Position numbers and translations under genes: made by a program. The notes below the pieces were generated by a model. It saw only the letters and a list, made by a program, of their open reading frames with translations. It ran no database searches and had not been told where the DNA came from. 64,000 bases of DNA from Gallalistipes aquisgranensis (GTDB lineage: Bacteria; Bacteroidota; Bacteroidia; Bacteroidales; Rikenellaceae), in NCBI RefSeq assembly GCF_014982715.1, contig NZ_JADCJY010000001.1:744001-808000 (forward strand), read 5' to 3'. Positions 7,796 to 15,536 of the stretch are shown here, piece after piece; positions within the stretch are counted from its first letter, which is position 1, and the number at the start of each line of letters is the position of its first letter.

Positions 7796-9820
7796 TTATT
7801 CGGCCGCCAGGGCTCCCGGGTCGATATTCTTCTTTTTCCAATAGGGGAACATGGAGATGCGCAGTTGCGTACTGCCATAGGGAACCAGGTCGATTCCCTC
7901 GGGGCGGATACGTCGTGTCGAGAACATCATGGCGCCGCGGGTGGGCAGGGCCGGAGTGACGGGAACGTACTCTTTCTCGTCCCGGTAGTAGGCCGTTCGC
8001 CAGGAGTAGTCCGGAGCCAGGGGAACTTTCAGCCGCAGCGGCTGGGGCGACTCCGTCCACGGATTTTCCGGCTGGGTGATCTTCGTTTTCACTACCCGGA
8101 TCAGGGAGTTGTCCGTACCGTCCACACACAGGAAGTAGTTCCATGCGGAGATGGGGTTCATCCGGTAACCGAAAAACGGTTTGTCGTACGGGGCTTCCAG
8201 TGAGTATGTCTTCCGTTCCGTTTCCGTCTCCACGTTCAGTGCGAAAAGCAGCGGTCCGTAGTTCACTACCATGGCGTCGTAGCCGTTCCATTTCTGGAAT
8301 TCGGCCCTCTTGGGTAGCGACAACGTGATCCTGTCGCCCGGGGCGAATTCCCGGTCTATCCGGAAGAAGGTCCCGCTCTCCACCCCCTGCATTTGCGTGC
8401 CGTTCACCGCCACGGCGGGCGTGTGGCACCATCCCGGAATGCGGACGTAGAGCGGGAAGCGTCCGTGACCCGATACCACGTGCAGAGTCACCGTGTCCGT
8501 ATAGGGATAGACCGACTCTTCCCGTAGAACGATCTCCCCGCCGGCAGTCCGGTGGGTGACGGACCCCGGACCGTAAAGTGTCTTATAAAGAGCGTCTCCG
8601 TCGGTCATCCACTGCGATCCTATGTAGATGGGAAACATCCGGTTTACATTGCCCGTGCAGCAGGGGGGCTTGTGGAACTGCCGGTAGGCCATTCTGCTTC
8701 CGTCGTAAGCGGCCACGAGACTGGAGCGGTCGTCACAGAAAACCTGGTTGGGGCAGGACTGATACTGGTGTGCGGAGAAGTCTTTGGTAATGGCGCCCAG
8801 TCCGGCGTTGAACACGGCCCGTTCGATGCGGTCGGCCCACTGCGTCTCGCGTGTGAGCTTCAGCATGTAGGTGCAGGTCCACGAATAGTCCACGATGTCG
8901 CATGTTTCGTGGGTGTTGGTGCTGCCGTTTCCCGAGAGGCCCTCTTCACTGCTGTTCACCCCGTCGGGAAGCATGTGCCAGCGGTCGATCTTGTCGAATC
9001 CGTTGCGGGCGGTACGAAGGCCCGCCCCGTCTCCGGTCACCATGTAATACATCAGAGGGACCTTCAGCATTTCGAGGTAGGTCACCCCGTGAATCTCCTG
9101 TTTCTCGCCGGAGGCGTAATCCCCGGAGTTTTCGGGTACGAGCGCTTCGTAGAGCGAGACGATCCGGTCGAGAAGTCGCTCGTTGCCGGTCTTCCGGTAG
9201 AGCCAGGCCAGGGCTTCCGCATTACACAGGTCTCTCCACCGGTAGCGTACGGTGTCGTTCAGGTAGTGGCGCTCCATCCGTTCGGGAATGATCGGGTTGC
9301 CCGTAGCTTCGTATTCGGCCATCCATGCCCGGAAAAAGATCGAATGCGGCCAGCGGGACCCCTTTTCTCCATGCAGTTCGGAAGCGATCACGCCTTCGGG
9401 AGAGGCTGTTTCGATACTGCCGTAGATGGCTCGGGTGCCTTTCCCTATGAGAAATTCGTCGTCCAGCAGGTATCCGCAGCGGAGTACACCGTCGAGATAG
9501 TAGGCCGTCTGTTCGTAGGGTTCCCATGTCACCTTTCTTTCCCCGTTTTTCATGTAATAAAACGGCTCGGTGCCCCATCCGCCGTGAGTGAACGGATAGG
9601 CGATCGTGTCGAGGTATCCGGTCAGGTGCCCGCGTTGGTTCGTGAGCATCGTGTGCAGCCAGCCCTCGGGCCGGACGGAGCGGAGGCTCACGTTTTCCAG
9701 GAGAACCGGAATTTCCGTTCCGGTCGTGCACGAGAACATCAGCGGCATCAGAAAAAGGGAGTACGCTATCGCCTTTATCGAATTGCCGACTGTGCGTTTG
9801 TTCGGGTGGATTGAGATCAT
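7796..9820 (-). CDS. GH127-type (DUF1680) beta-L-arabinofuranosidase-like lipoprotein
   Basis: Predicted glycoside hydrolase of 674 residues that removes terminal arabinofuranose from plant glycans. The ATG at 9820 begins a lipoprotein signal peptide ending at the lipobox MFSC. An upstream in-frame Met (9943) lies inside a terminator hairpin and is unlikely. The domain begins VSLRSVRPEGWL and contains HETCD (Glu and Cys) and PPCCTGN. In characterised GH127 these positions bind zinc, and one Cys of the CC pair acts as nucleophile. It is a single gene without nearby SusC/SusD; its -7 box TATCTTTA (minus, 9853-9846) supports the start. Exact specificity is not certain, since DUF1680 contains several activities. 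Confidence 0.88.
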   Translation of the reverse strand: MISIHPNKRTVGNSIKAIAYSLFLMPLMFSCTTGTEIPVLLENVSLRSVRPEGWLHTMLTNQRGHLTGYLDTIAYPFTHGGWGTEPFYYMKNGERKVTWEPYEQTAYYLDGVLRCGYLLDDEFLIGKGTRAIYGSIETASPEGVIASELHGEKGSRWPHSIFFRAWMAEYEATGNPIIPERMERHYLNDTVRYRWRDLCNAEALAWLYRKTGNERLLDRIVSLYEALVPENSGDYASGEKQEIHGVTYLEMLKVPLMYYMVTGDGAGLRTARNGFDKIDRWHMLPDGVNSSEEGLSGNGSTNTHETCDIVDYSWTCTYMLKLTRETQWADRIERAVFNAGLGAITKDFSAHQYQSCPNQVFCDDRSSLVAAYDGSRMAYRQFHKPPCCTGNVNRMFPIYIGSQWMTDGDALYKTLYGPGSVTHRTAGGEIVLREESVYPYTDTVTLHVVSGHGRFPLYVRIPGWCHTPAVAVNGTQMQGVESGTFFRIDREFAPGDRITLSLPKRAEFQKWNGYDAMVVNYGPLLFALNVETETERKTYSLEAPYDKPFFGYRMNPISAWNYFLCVDGTDNSLIRVVKTKITQPENPWTESPQPLRLKVPLAPDYSWRTAYYRDEKEYVPVTPALPTRGAMMFSTRRIRPEGIDLVPYGSTQLRISMFPYWKKKNIDPGALAAE

Positions 9821-9845
9821 GTCTTTTTCGTTTCTGAAAGAGGTG

Positions 9846-9853
9846 TAAAGATA
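9846..9853 (-). promoter_or_regulatory. Probable -7 box for the GH127-type gene
   Basis: Minus-strand TATCTTTA, 25 nt before the ATG at 9820. No good TTTG -33 element was found at the right distance. Confidence 0.5.
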
Positions 9854-9904
9854 AACGAAAATTATCGGAAAGTTGATATGTCGGGACAACAATCCCTGAA
9901 ATAC

Positions 9905-9938
9905 GGAAAGAGCGGTTTTTCGAAAACCGCTCTTTCCG
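9905..9938 (-). terminator. Terminator after the DUF2795 gene
   Basis: GGAAAGAGCGGTTTT(T)CG AAAACCGCTCTTTCC is a 15-bp inverted repeat just downstream of the minus-strand gene ending at 9963. The T-tract after it is weak. Confidence 0.7.
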
Positions 9939-9962
9939 GACACAAACTAAAGTTGTTGAGGA

Positions 9963-10184
9963 TCAATATTCTTCCTCGTTAAAAAAGAAGTCGTCCTTAC
10001 TCGGGTAATCCGGCCATATGTCTTCGATGCTTTCGTAGATTTCTCCTTCATCCTCTATCTCGTTGAGGTTTTCGATCACCTCAAGCGGGGCTCCTGACCG
10101 GACGGCGTAGTCGATCAGCTCGTCTTTGGTGGCGGGCCACGGTGCGTCTTCCAGTTTTGAGGCTAACTCCAGTGTCCAATACAT
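9963..10184 (-). CDS. DUF2795-type small acidic protein
   Basis: A 73-residue, strongly acidic soluble protein (C-terminus WPDYPSKDDFFFNEEEY). The conserved block ATKDELIDYAVRSGAPLEVIENL fits the DUF2795 family, which is widespread in Bacteroidetes and of unknown function. It has its own -7 box TACTTTTG at 10229-10222 and a terminator after it, so it is transcribed at least partly alone, although it lies 54 nt downstream of the PduO gene. There is no signal peptide. The small size and high acidity suggest a regulatory or structural protein, but I assign no function. Confidence 0.8.
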   Translation of the reverse strand: MYWTLELASKLEDAPWPATKDELIDYAVRSGAPLEVIENLNEIEDEGEIYESIEDIWPDYPSKDDFFFNEEEY

Positions 10185-10221
10185 AGCGGTTATGATTTAA
10201 AGTGGTTTATTGTCGAATTTG

Positions 10222-10229
10222 CAAAAGTA
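10222..10229 (-). promoter_or_regulatory. -7 box for the DUF2795 gene
   Basis: Minus-strand TACTTTTG, 37 nt upstream of the ATG at 10184, in an AT-rich gap. Confidence 0.6.
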
Positions 10230-10238
10230 TAAAAAAAT

Positions 10239-10799
10239 TTATCTTTCGGGCATCCAGTAGACCTCTTTTACATTAAATTCTTCGCTGAGCCCCCTGCCGA
10301 GTACATAAAGGTAATCCGAAAGGCGATTCAGGTAAACCAGGGCATCGTTGCAGACCGGATGTCCGTGCCCTGCCGCGATGGCGGCCCGTTCCGCCCGGCG
10401 GCATACCGTGCGGCAGATGTGGGAGAGGGAGACGAGCGGATGCCCCCCCGGAATGGTGAAGTGGGTGAGGGGAGGGAGTCCGGCGGAGATTTCGTCGATC
10501 CGTTTCTCCAGAAAAGTGATCCGCTCCGGTTGCAGCGGGGGGACTTTTGGGGATGCCTCTTCCGTGGTGGCGAGCAGAGCGGCTACCGTCATCAGCGCTT
10601 CCAGAATGTTGAGCAGGTCGTTGCGGTACAGTTCCAGATTATTCTCCTCTCCGTCCATGCTGTCCCGCAGGTGGGCGACAAAAGCGGTCAGTTCGTCTAC
10701 CGTGCCGTAAGCGTTCACTCTCGGGTCATCCTTGCCTACACGGGTACCCCCTATGAGAGAGGTCGTTCCCTGGTCTCCTGTTTTCGTATAGATTTTCAT
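10239..10799 (-). CDS. PduO-type ATP:cob(I)alamin adenosyltransferase
   Basis: Transfers the adenosyl group of ATP to cob(I)alamin, making coenzyme B12 in the cytoplasm. It has 186 residues, full length for the PduO/MMAB family. The N-terminal ATP motif is KIYTKTGDQGTTSLIGG, the next conserved block is VNAYGTVDELTAF, and the signature CRRAERAAIA near residue 135 is typical. It starts 4 nt after the stop of the small protein at 10804-11274. It therefore appears to be the third gene of a minus-strand operon with an HI0933-type flavoprotein, which might supply reduced cofactor, though that link is speculative. Confidence 0.93.
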   Translation of the reverse strand: MKIYTKTGDQGTTSLIGGTRVGKDDPRVNAYGTVDELTAFVAHLRDSMDGEENNLELYRNDLLNILEALMTVAALLATTEEASPKVPPLQPERITFLEKRIDEISAGLPPLTHFTIPGGHPLVSLSHICRTVCRRAERAAIAAGHGHPVCNDALVYLNRLSDYLYVLGRGLSEEFNVKEVYWMPER

Positions 10800-10803
10800 G
10801 GCA

Positions 10804-11274
10804 TTACAGTTTATAGTGCAACTTCGTCAGCCGGTTGTCGTAGAAGAAAAGCATGTACCTGCGGTTGTCGATGCTCAGCCCGTTGTGTTCGCGGACCATC
10901 TGCCGGCAGCGTCGGATACGGGTCCTGTTCTGGCGGGGGAAAAGGACGCACAGGACCGCCTTTTCTCCGGCGGGCACCGTGAGCGGGTCGGGCTGGTCGT
11001 TCCGCAGGACGATACTGAAACGGTGCTCTCCGCAATAACTGTGCAGATTTTGCAGTTGGACGGCACCTTTTTCCGGAAGCCCTTCTCCGCGCAGACGGTC
11101 GTACAGCGAGTGATCGTCTCCCAGGATACGCCGTTTCATGAAGACGTTCCGGATCAGCGAATAGGTGTAGGGGGAGTGGACTCCGTGTCCCCGCCAGTGG
11201 CGGATATGGGTCATGGCGCCCAATGTGAGGGCGATGCGGAAAATGCGGTTGCGGATATGATAGCGGTGTGTCAT
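10804..11274 (-). CDS. Shrunken relative of Bacteroidetes class I methyltransferases, function unknown
   Basis: A 156-residue basic protein. Its N-terminal segment RGHGVHSPYTYSLIRNVF matches the conserved start of a Bacteroidetes class I SAM-methyltransferase family. Its end (RQMVREHNGLSIDNRRYMLFFYDN) resembles that family's final helix and strands. The middle, where a glycine-rich SAM-binding loop and acidic residue should lie, is short and has no G-x-G-x-G. Methyltransferase activity is therefore not supported. The start codon overlaps the upstream flavoprotein stop by 4 nt (ATGA), indicating translational coupling, and PduO follows 4 nt downstream. The resemblance is from memory of the family and needs a profile search. 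Confidence 0.7.
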   Translation of the reverse strand: MTHRYHIRNRIFRIALTLGAMTHIRHWRGHGVHSPYTYSLIRNVFMKRRILGDDHSLYDRLRGEGLPEKGAVQLQNLHSYCGEHRFSIVLRNDQPDPLTVPAGEKAVLCVLFPRQNRTRIRRCRQMVREHNGLSIDNRRYMLFFYDNRLTKLHYKL

Positions 11275-12587
11275 ACGGTTGGATTTTCTTTCAGTTGTCC
11301 GGCCAGATGTCCTGTCGAGAAGGCGATCTGCAGGTTGTAGCCGCCCGTGTTGGCGTCCAGATCGAGCACCTCGCCGGCAAAGTAGAGGCCCCCGATCAGT
11401 TTCGACTGAAGGGTGGTCGGGTCGATCTGTGAGACGTCTATTCCCCCGGCCGTGACGATGGCCTCTTCGAAAGGGCGGTAATCCGAAACGGGAATGACGA
11501 AGTTTTTCAGGATGTCCGTCAGGCTGTGCAACCTGTCGGGGGATACGCTTTTAAGGGTCATACGGGGTTGTAGCCCCATTTTACGGGCGAGATGGGGCAC
11601 CAGCGAACGGGGAATCAGCTTGCGCAGCAGGTCTTCCAGCCGTGCCCCGTCCTTGTCTGCGAACAACTCCCGCTCCCGGTCGATCCGGGCGTCCAGTTTC
11701 GTTTCCGACAGGGCGGGTTTCAGGTCGAGCACCAGTTCGACCCGGTGCTCTTCGATCAGCGCATCGACGGCGTCCCGGCTCAGACGCAGGACGATGGCTC
11801 CACCCACGCCCCGGTCCGTGAACTCCATCTCCCCGAATTCCGAGGCGACCCGCCGCCCGTCGACCGACAGATGTGCGGTAATGTTTTTCAACTGCAATCC
11901 TCTCAGAGTGCGGATTTGGGGCAGATCGCTTTCGAGCGGCACCAGCGAAGGGCGGACGGGTTCGATGCGGTGTCCCAGCCGGTCGGCCAGCGTGTAACCG
12001 TCGCCGGTCGATCCCGTAGCGGGGTAGGAGACCCCGCCCGTGCAGAGGATGACGTTGCGACAGCTCTCCGTCCGGATCTCCGGCCGTTTCGGTTCGTTTT
12101 TTCTCCTTCTGCGGCCGGAGTAGGCGGCCATGCTGTCGTGTTCGGCGTACTCCACGGCACAGACACGTCCCTTTTCCGTCCGGATGTCGGTGACCCGGGC
12201 GTCGTACTCCACCGTGACTCCGCCCCGGACGCACCAGCCCACCAGCGCGTCGGCCACGTCCCAGGCCCGGCCGCTGCACGGGAAGACCCGTTCCCCGCGT
12301 TCGGTGGCCAGCGCTACGCCCAGCCGGGTGAAGAACTCCACGGTGCTGCGGTTGTCGAACGCTTTGAAAGCCGGACGGAAGAAATCGGCGTGCGTGCGGA
12401 CCATTTCGAGGAACTCCTCGTGCGGCCGCATGTTGGTCAGGTTGCAACGTCCCTTGCCCGTAATGCGCACCTTGCGTCCGGCCTTCTCCATCTTTTCCAG
12501 CAGGAGCACCTTGTGCCCCAGCCGTGCAGCCGTTCCTGCCGCCATCAATCCTGCTGCTCCGCCCCCTATGACTATTACGTCGTACAC
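11271..12587 (-). CDS. HI0933/BaiN-family NAD(P)/FAD-dependent oxidoreductase
   Basis: A 438-residue cytosolic flavoprotein. The FAD-binding Rossmann motif is VIGGGAAGLMAAGTAA. The family signature ITGKGRCNLTN follows about residue 62, and near the C-terminus come TAGGIDVSQIDPTTLQSK and LDLDANTGGYNLQIAFSTG, both characteristic of the HI0933 (YhiN) family. The physiological substrate is unknown for most members. It is the first gene of a three-gene minus-strand operon with overlapping stop/start to the next gene, and a divergent promoter pair separates it from nusB. Confidence 0.9.
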   Translation of the reverse strand: MYDVIVIGGGAAGLMAAGTAARLGHKVLLLEKMEKAGRKVRITGKGRCNLTNMRPHEEFLEMVRTHADFFRPAFKAFDNRSTVEFFTRLGVALATERGERVFPCSGRAWDVADALVGWCVRGGVTVEYDARVTDIRTEKGRVCAVEYAEHDSMAAYSGRRRRKNEPKRPEIRTESCRNVILCTGGVSYPATGSTGDGYTLADRLGHRIEPVRPSLVPLESDLPQIRTLRGLQLKNITAHLSVDGRRVASEFGEMEFTDRGVGGAIVLRLSRDAVDALIEEHRVELVLDLKPALSETKLDARIDRERELFADKDGARLEDLLRKLIPRSLVPHLARKMGLQPRMTLKSVSPDRLHSLTDILKNFVIPVSDYRPFEEAIVTAGGIDVSQIDPTTLQSKLIGGLYFAGEVLDLDANTGGYNLQIAFSTGHLAGQLKENPTV

Positions 12588-12606
12588 CGTTTCCGAATAT
12601 TTTCCG

Positions 12607-12614
12607 CAAAGATA
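12607..12614 (-). promoter_or_regulatory. -7 box for the HI0933-type operon
   Basis: Minus-strand TATCTTTG, 19 nt before the ATG at 12587, in the divergent gap shared with nusB. Confidence 0.6.
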
Positions 12615-12635
12615 TGTTTTCCGAAAAAATTTGCA

Positions 12636-12643
12636 TACTTTTG
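12636..12643 (+). promoter_or_regulatory. -7 box for nusB
   Basis: TACTTTTG, 25 nt upstream of the ATG at 12669. The -33 element is weak. Confidence 0.6.
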
Positions 12644-12668
12644 CAGCCGAAAAATAAGTTCTGAAAAT

Positions 12669-13607
12669 ATGCTGAGCCGGAGATTATTAAGAATTAAAGC
12701 CATAAAAGCCCTCTACGCACATTTCAAATCGGAATCGGATTCGTTGATCGCCTCGGAGAAGAATCTCATGACCGGCATCGACAAGACATACGACCTCTAC
12801 CACCAGATGCTCTGGCTCATCGTCGACGTGGCCCGTTATGCCGAGGAGCGTATCGAACTCGGGCGGAAGAAGAAACTGCCTACGCCCGAGGACCTCAATC
12901 CCAATACCCGTTTTATCGACAACGCCGTGATCCGGCAGATCGGAAACACCCGGCAGCTGACCGATTACCTGGACAAGCGGTCGCTCGGGTGGGTGAACTA
13001 TCCGGAGCTTGTCAAGAAGCTCTACGCGGAGCTGGTGGCGAGCGATTATTACCGGGATTATATGTCCGCCTCCGGATCGGGTTACCGCCAGGACGTCAAG
13101 CTGGTAGAGGATTTCTACGTGAAGACCGTCTCCGACAATGCCCTGCTCGAAGAGGTGGTCGAAGAACAGTCCATCCTCTGGGCCGACGACGTGGATTTCG
13201 CGCTGGTGATGGTGGTGCGTACGCTGGGCGATTGCCGTGCCTCGATGACGGAGGTGCCGCTGCTTCCCGAATTCAAGAATGACGACGACCGTGAGTTCGT
13301 GCGCGAACTGTTCCGCAAGACGCTGGTCAATTACAAGGAGTATCTGAGTTACGTGGAGAAGTTCACCCAGAACTGGGACGTGGACCGGATCGCTTTCATG
13401 GACAACCTCATCATGACGTCGGCACTGGCCGAGCTGCTCAATTTTCCGTCGATTCCGGTCAAGGTGACCCTGGACGAGTTTATCGAGATCGCCAAATATT
13501 ACAGTACGCCGGGCAGCAGCCTGTTCATCAACGGCGTGCTCGACAAGATCATCGAGAGCCTGAAGGCCGAAGGCCGGGTGAACAAGACGGGCCGGGGACT
13601 TCTTTAG
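12669..13607 (+). CDS. nusB: Transcription antitermination factor NusB (long Bacteroidetes form)
   Basis: RNA-binding factor of the rRNA antitermination complex. The 312-residue product is twice the length of E. coli NusB, as is usual in Bacteroidetes. It begins MLSRRLLRIKAIKALYAHF (the NusB start), then has an inserted helical region (residues about 40-180). It ends with the all-helical NusB core: DRIAFMDNLIMTSALAEL, then the typical PVKVTLDEFIEIAKYYSTPGSS and FINGVLDKI. The ATG at 12669 follows directly after the -7 box leader; the longer open frame upstream is antisense to the flavoprotein. It lies just upstream of the DUF1573 and yajC region. Confidence 0.92.
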   Translation: MLSRRLLRIKAIKALYAHFKSESDSLIASEKNLMTGIDKTYDLYHQMLWLIVDVARYAEERIELGRKKKLPTPEDLNPNTRFIDNAVIRQIGNTRQLTDYLDKRSLGWVNYPELVKKLYAELVASDYYRDYMSASGSGYRQDVKLVEDFYVKTVSDNALLEEVVEEQSILWADDVDFALVMVVRTLGDCRASMTEVPLLPEFKNDDDREFVRELFRKTLVNYKEYLSYVEKFTQNWDVDRIAFMDNLIMTSALAELLNFPSIPVKVTLDEFIEIAKYYSTPGSSLFINGVLDKIIESLKAEGRVNKTGRGLL

Positions 13608-13666
13608 TCCGGCGCGGCGGCGGATGTGATTCTGCATGGATTTTCCCGCAAGTGAAATATTTTTCG

Positions 13667-13674
13667 TATTTTTG
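13667..13674 (+). promoter_or_regulatory. -7 box very close to the DUF1573 start
   Basis: TATTTTTG ends only 5 nt before the ATG at 13680. If used, it would give a nearly leaderless message, or else translation begins downstream at GTG 13710. Confidence 0.5.
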
Positions 13675-13679
13675 ACCGC

Positions 13680-14132
13680 ATGGGACGTTCGGTCGGAATA
13701 AGGTGTCGGGTGCAGGCTGTTCTTGCCTGCTGCTGCCTGCTGGCATCAGTCGGTTGCGGCGGTGGTCGGAAACCCGCCCGGCCTTCCGTCTCCGAAGGGC
13801 CCGTACTGGAGTTGTCCGACTCTTTGCTCAGGGCGGGCGGGGCGTGCGACACCGTGTCGCTGGGACGGTTGCGGGAGGGGGAAGTGGTCGTCCGCCGCTT
13901 TTCGTTGCTCAACACGGGAAAGACCCCGCTGGTGATCCTGAGCGTGGAGACCGGATGCGGCTGTACGGAGGTGGAGTTTCCCCGCCAGCCTCTGCTGCCC
14001 GGAGAGAGACGGCCTTTTTCCTTTTCGTTCGATTCCCGCGGATTTTACGGTTGGCAGCTCAAGACGGTCACGATCCGCACATCGGCCGGCGGACAGCCTT
14101 TCAGACTGCTGATTACGGCCGATGTGATCTGA
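13680..14132 (+). CDS. DUF1573-family lipoprotein
   Basis: A 150-residue secreted protein with an Arg-rich n-region, a Cys-rich hydrophobic stretch and a probable lipobox SVGC near residue 26. The mature part has the DUF1573 Ig-like fold: LGRLREGEVVVRRFSLLNTG, TPLVILSVETGCGCTEVEFP and a final strand block. The GCGCT motif is characteristic of the family in Bacteroidetes, whose role is unknown. A start at GTG 13710 (with AAGG 7 nt upstream) would remove the positive n-region. The ATG is kept because the n-region looks like a real signal peptide. It precedes the VOC-domain gene by 39 nt. Confidence 0.82.
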   Translation: MGRSVGIRCRVQAVLACCCLLASVGCGGGRKPARPSVSEGPVLELSDSLLRAGGACDTVSLGRLREGEVVVRRFSLLNTGKTPLVILSVETGCGCTEVEFPRQPLLPGERRPFSFSFDSRGFYGWQLKTVTIRTSAGGQPFRLLITADVI

Positions 14133-14171
14133 CGGTGCGATTCCTTGAAACTTTATAATATTTCTTATTGT

Positions 14172-15125
14172 ATGAAAAAAACGATATTGCTCGTCCTGTT
14201 GCTGGCCGTTTTCGCGGCCGAAGCGCAACAGACTCCGGAACGTCCGAAGATACTGGGAATCTCCCATGCCGGTTTCGCCTCTGCCGACATCGAGAACAGC
14301 CGCTCCTTTTTCCGGGATTATCTGGGCTTCGCCGAGCCGGTCGTGATCCGTGACGGGGACGAAGGGGATATCCGTATCCTTTATGTGAAGATCAACGACG
14401 AACAGTATGTCGAGCTGACGCCTCTGAAAAAAGGGGAACCCGGCCTGACCCACCTGGCTTTCCAGACCGACGATGCGGAGGGAATGCGCCGCTATCTGGA
14501 GGCGAAAGGGTGCAAAGTGTCGGCGAAAACCACGTTCGGACGGATCGGCAACGGGCATATTTCTGTCATCAGTCCGCTGGGTATGCGTCACGAGTTCATC
14601 GAATACCGGCCGGACAGCAAGACGTCCGCTGCCCGGGGAAAAATGATGCCTGATAGCCGGATCAGCCGCCGCATGGGCCATGCAGGGTTCATGGTGGCCG
14701 ATCTGGATGCGGCACTGGCGTTTTATGTGGATATCCTGGGCTTCAGGGAGGTCTGGAGGGGCGGGAAGGACCCCGCCAAGGTGAGTTGGGTCCACCTGCA
14801 GGTGCCCGACGGCGACCAGACGATAGAACTGATGCTCTATGAGACCGAACCCACGCGGGCCCAGAAAGGGTCGCTGAACCATATTTCGCTGGATGTGAAA
14901 GACGTGTACGCGACCCAATCCCTGCTCGACGGCCGCCGGCTGCCGGAAGGATGCCGCCTGGCCCGGGAGATAAAGGGGGGAGTGATCCGGAAATTGCACG
15001 TGAATTGCTTTATGTCCGACGGTTCCCGGGTCGAAATCATGGAGGACCATACGATCGACGGTAAACCCACTCCCTCCTCGAAAGGGGTTCCCATGAAGTA
15101 TGTGCCGGCTCCGGTGGAACGTTAA
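14172..15125 (+). CDS. Secreted protein with two VOC (glyoxalase/dioxygenase-fold) domains
   Basis: A 317-residue protein with a signal peptide (MKKTILLVLLLAVFAAEAQQ), so probably periplasmic. Two VOC modules follow. The first is about residues 30-155 (GISHAGFASADIENSRSFF ... LGFAEP) and the second about 170-300 (MGHAGFMVADLDAALAFYV ... LGFREVWRG). Each has a His in the first strand (SHAGF, GHAGF) and Glu/His positions later (QYVELT, RHEFIEY, TIELML, NHISLDV) that can bind a metal. The substrate is unknown. ATG 14172 is chosen over an in-frame start at 14145 because it begins the signal peptide. Confidence 0.85.
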   Translation: MKKTILLVLLLAVFAAEAQQTPERPKILGISHAGFASADIENSRSFFRDYLGFAEPVVIRDGDEGDIRILYVKINDEQYVELTPLKKGEPGLTHLAFQTDDAEGMRRYLEAKGCKVSAKTTFGRIGNGHISVISPLGMRHEFIEYRPDSKTSAARGKMMPDSRISRRMGHAGFMVADLDAALAFYVDILGFREVWRGGKDPAKVSWVHLQVPDGDQTIELMLYETEPTRAQKGSLNHISLDVKDVYATQSLLDGRRLPEGCRLAREIKGGVIRKLHVNCFMSDGSRVEIMEDHTIDGKPTPSSKGVPMKYVPAPVER

Positions 15126-15163
15126 ATTTTGAAGGGGAATTTTCCAGTCTCATATTTTTTTCA

Positions 15164-15171
15164 TAAGTTTG
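15164..15171 (+). promoter_or_regulatory. -7 box for yajC
   Basis: TAAGTTTG, 29 nt upstream of ATG 15201, with a TTTT element 20 nt further upstream at 15140-15143. Confidence 0.55.
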
Positions 15172-15200
15172 TGGAACTTAAATTTTAAAAACTGAACAGA

Positions 15201-15527
15201 ATGAATGTAATGACGATCCTATTGCAGGCAGCAGGAGGCAGCGGCGCCGGCGGCAGCATGCAGTTCCTTATTATGATGGTGCTGATCTTCGGCGTGATGT
15301 ATTTCTTTATGATCCGCCCGCAGCAGAAACGCCAGAAAGAGCTGATGAAATTCCGCAATGCGCTCGAAAAGGGCCAGAAGATCATTACCGCAGGCGGTAT
15401 CTACGGCACTGTGAAAGAGGTGAAGGAGACTTACGTGCTGGTGGAAGTGGACAACAACGTAGCCATCCGCGTCGATAAGTCGATGGTGATGAAGGACCCT
15501 TCCGACCTGGCTCAGCAGGCGAAATAA
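15201..15527 (+). CDS. yajC: Preprotein translocase subunit YajC
   Basis: A single-pass inner-membrane accessory of the SecDF translocase, 108 residues. It has a short N-terminal periplasmic stretch rich in Gly/Ala and one membrane helix (about residues 20-38, MQFLIMMVLIFGVMYFFMI). The hallmark RPQQKRQKE then begins the cytoplasmic SH3-like part with ALEKGQKIITAGGIYGTV. An alternative start at 15210 would drop three residues. It has its own probable promoter and is followed 9 nt later by an esterase gene with no obvious functional link. Confidence 0.95.
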   Translation: MNVMTILLQAAGGSGAGGSMQFLIMMVLIFGVMYFFMIRPQQKRQKELMKFRNALEKGQKIITAGGIYGTVKEVKETYVLVEVDNNVAIRVDKSMVMKDPSDLAQQAK

Positions 15528-15536
15528 TATCCCTTT

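Noticed and set aside
9821-9943. Upstream extension of the GH127-type gene to a Met at 9943
   Set aside because: It would run through a terminator hairpin and hide the lipoprotein signal peptide that begins at 9820.
11592-12668. Long plus-strand frame joined upstream of nusB
   Set aside because: It is antisense to the HI0933-type gene; the NusB N-terminus MLSRRLLRIKAIKAL starts at 12669 after a -7 box.
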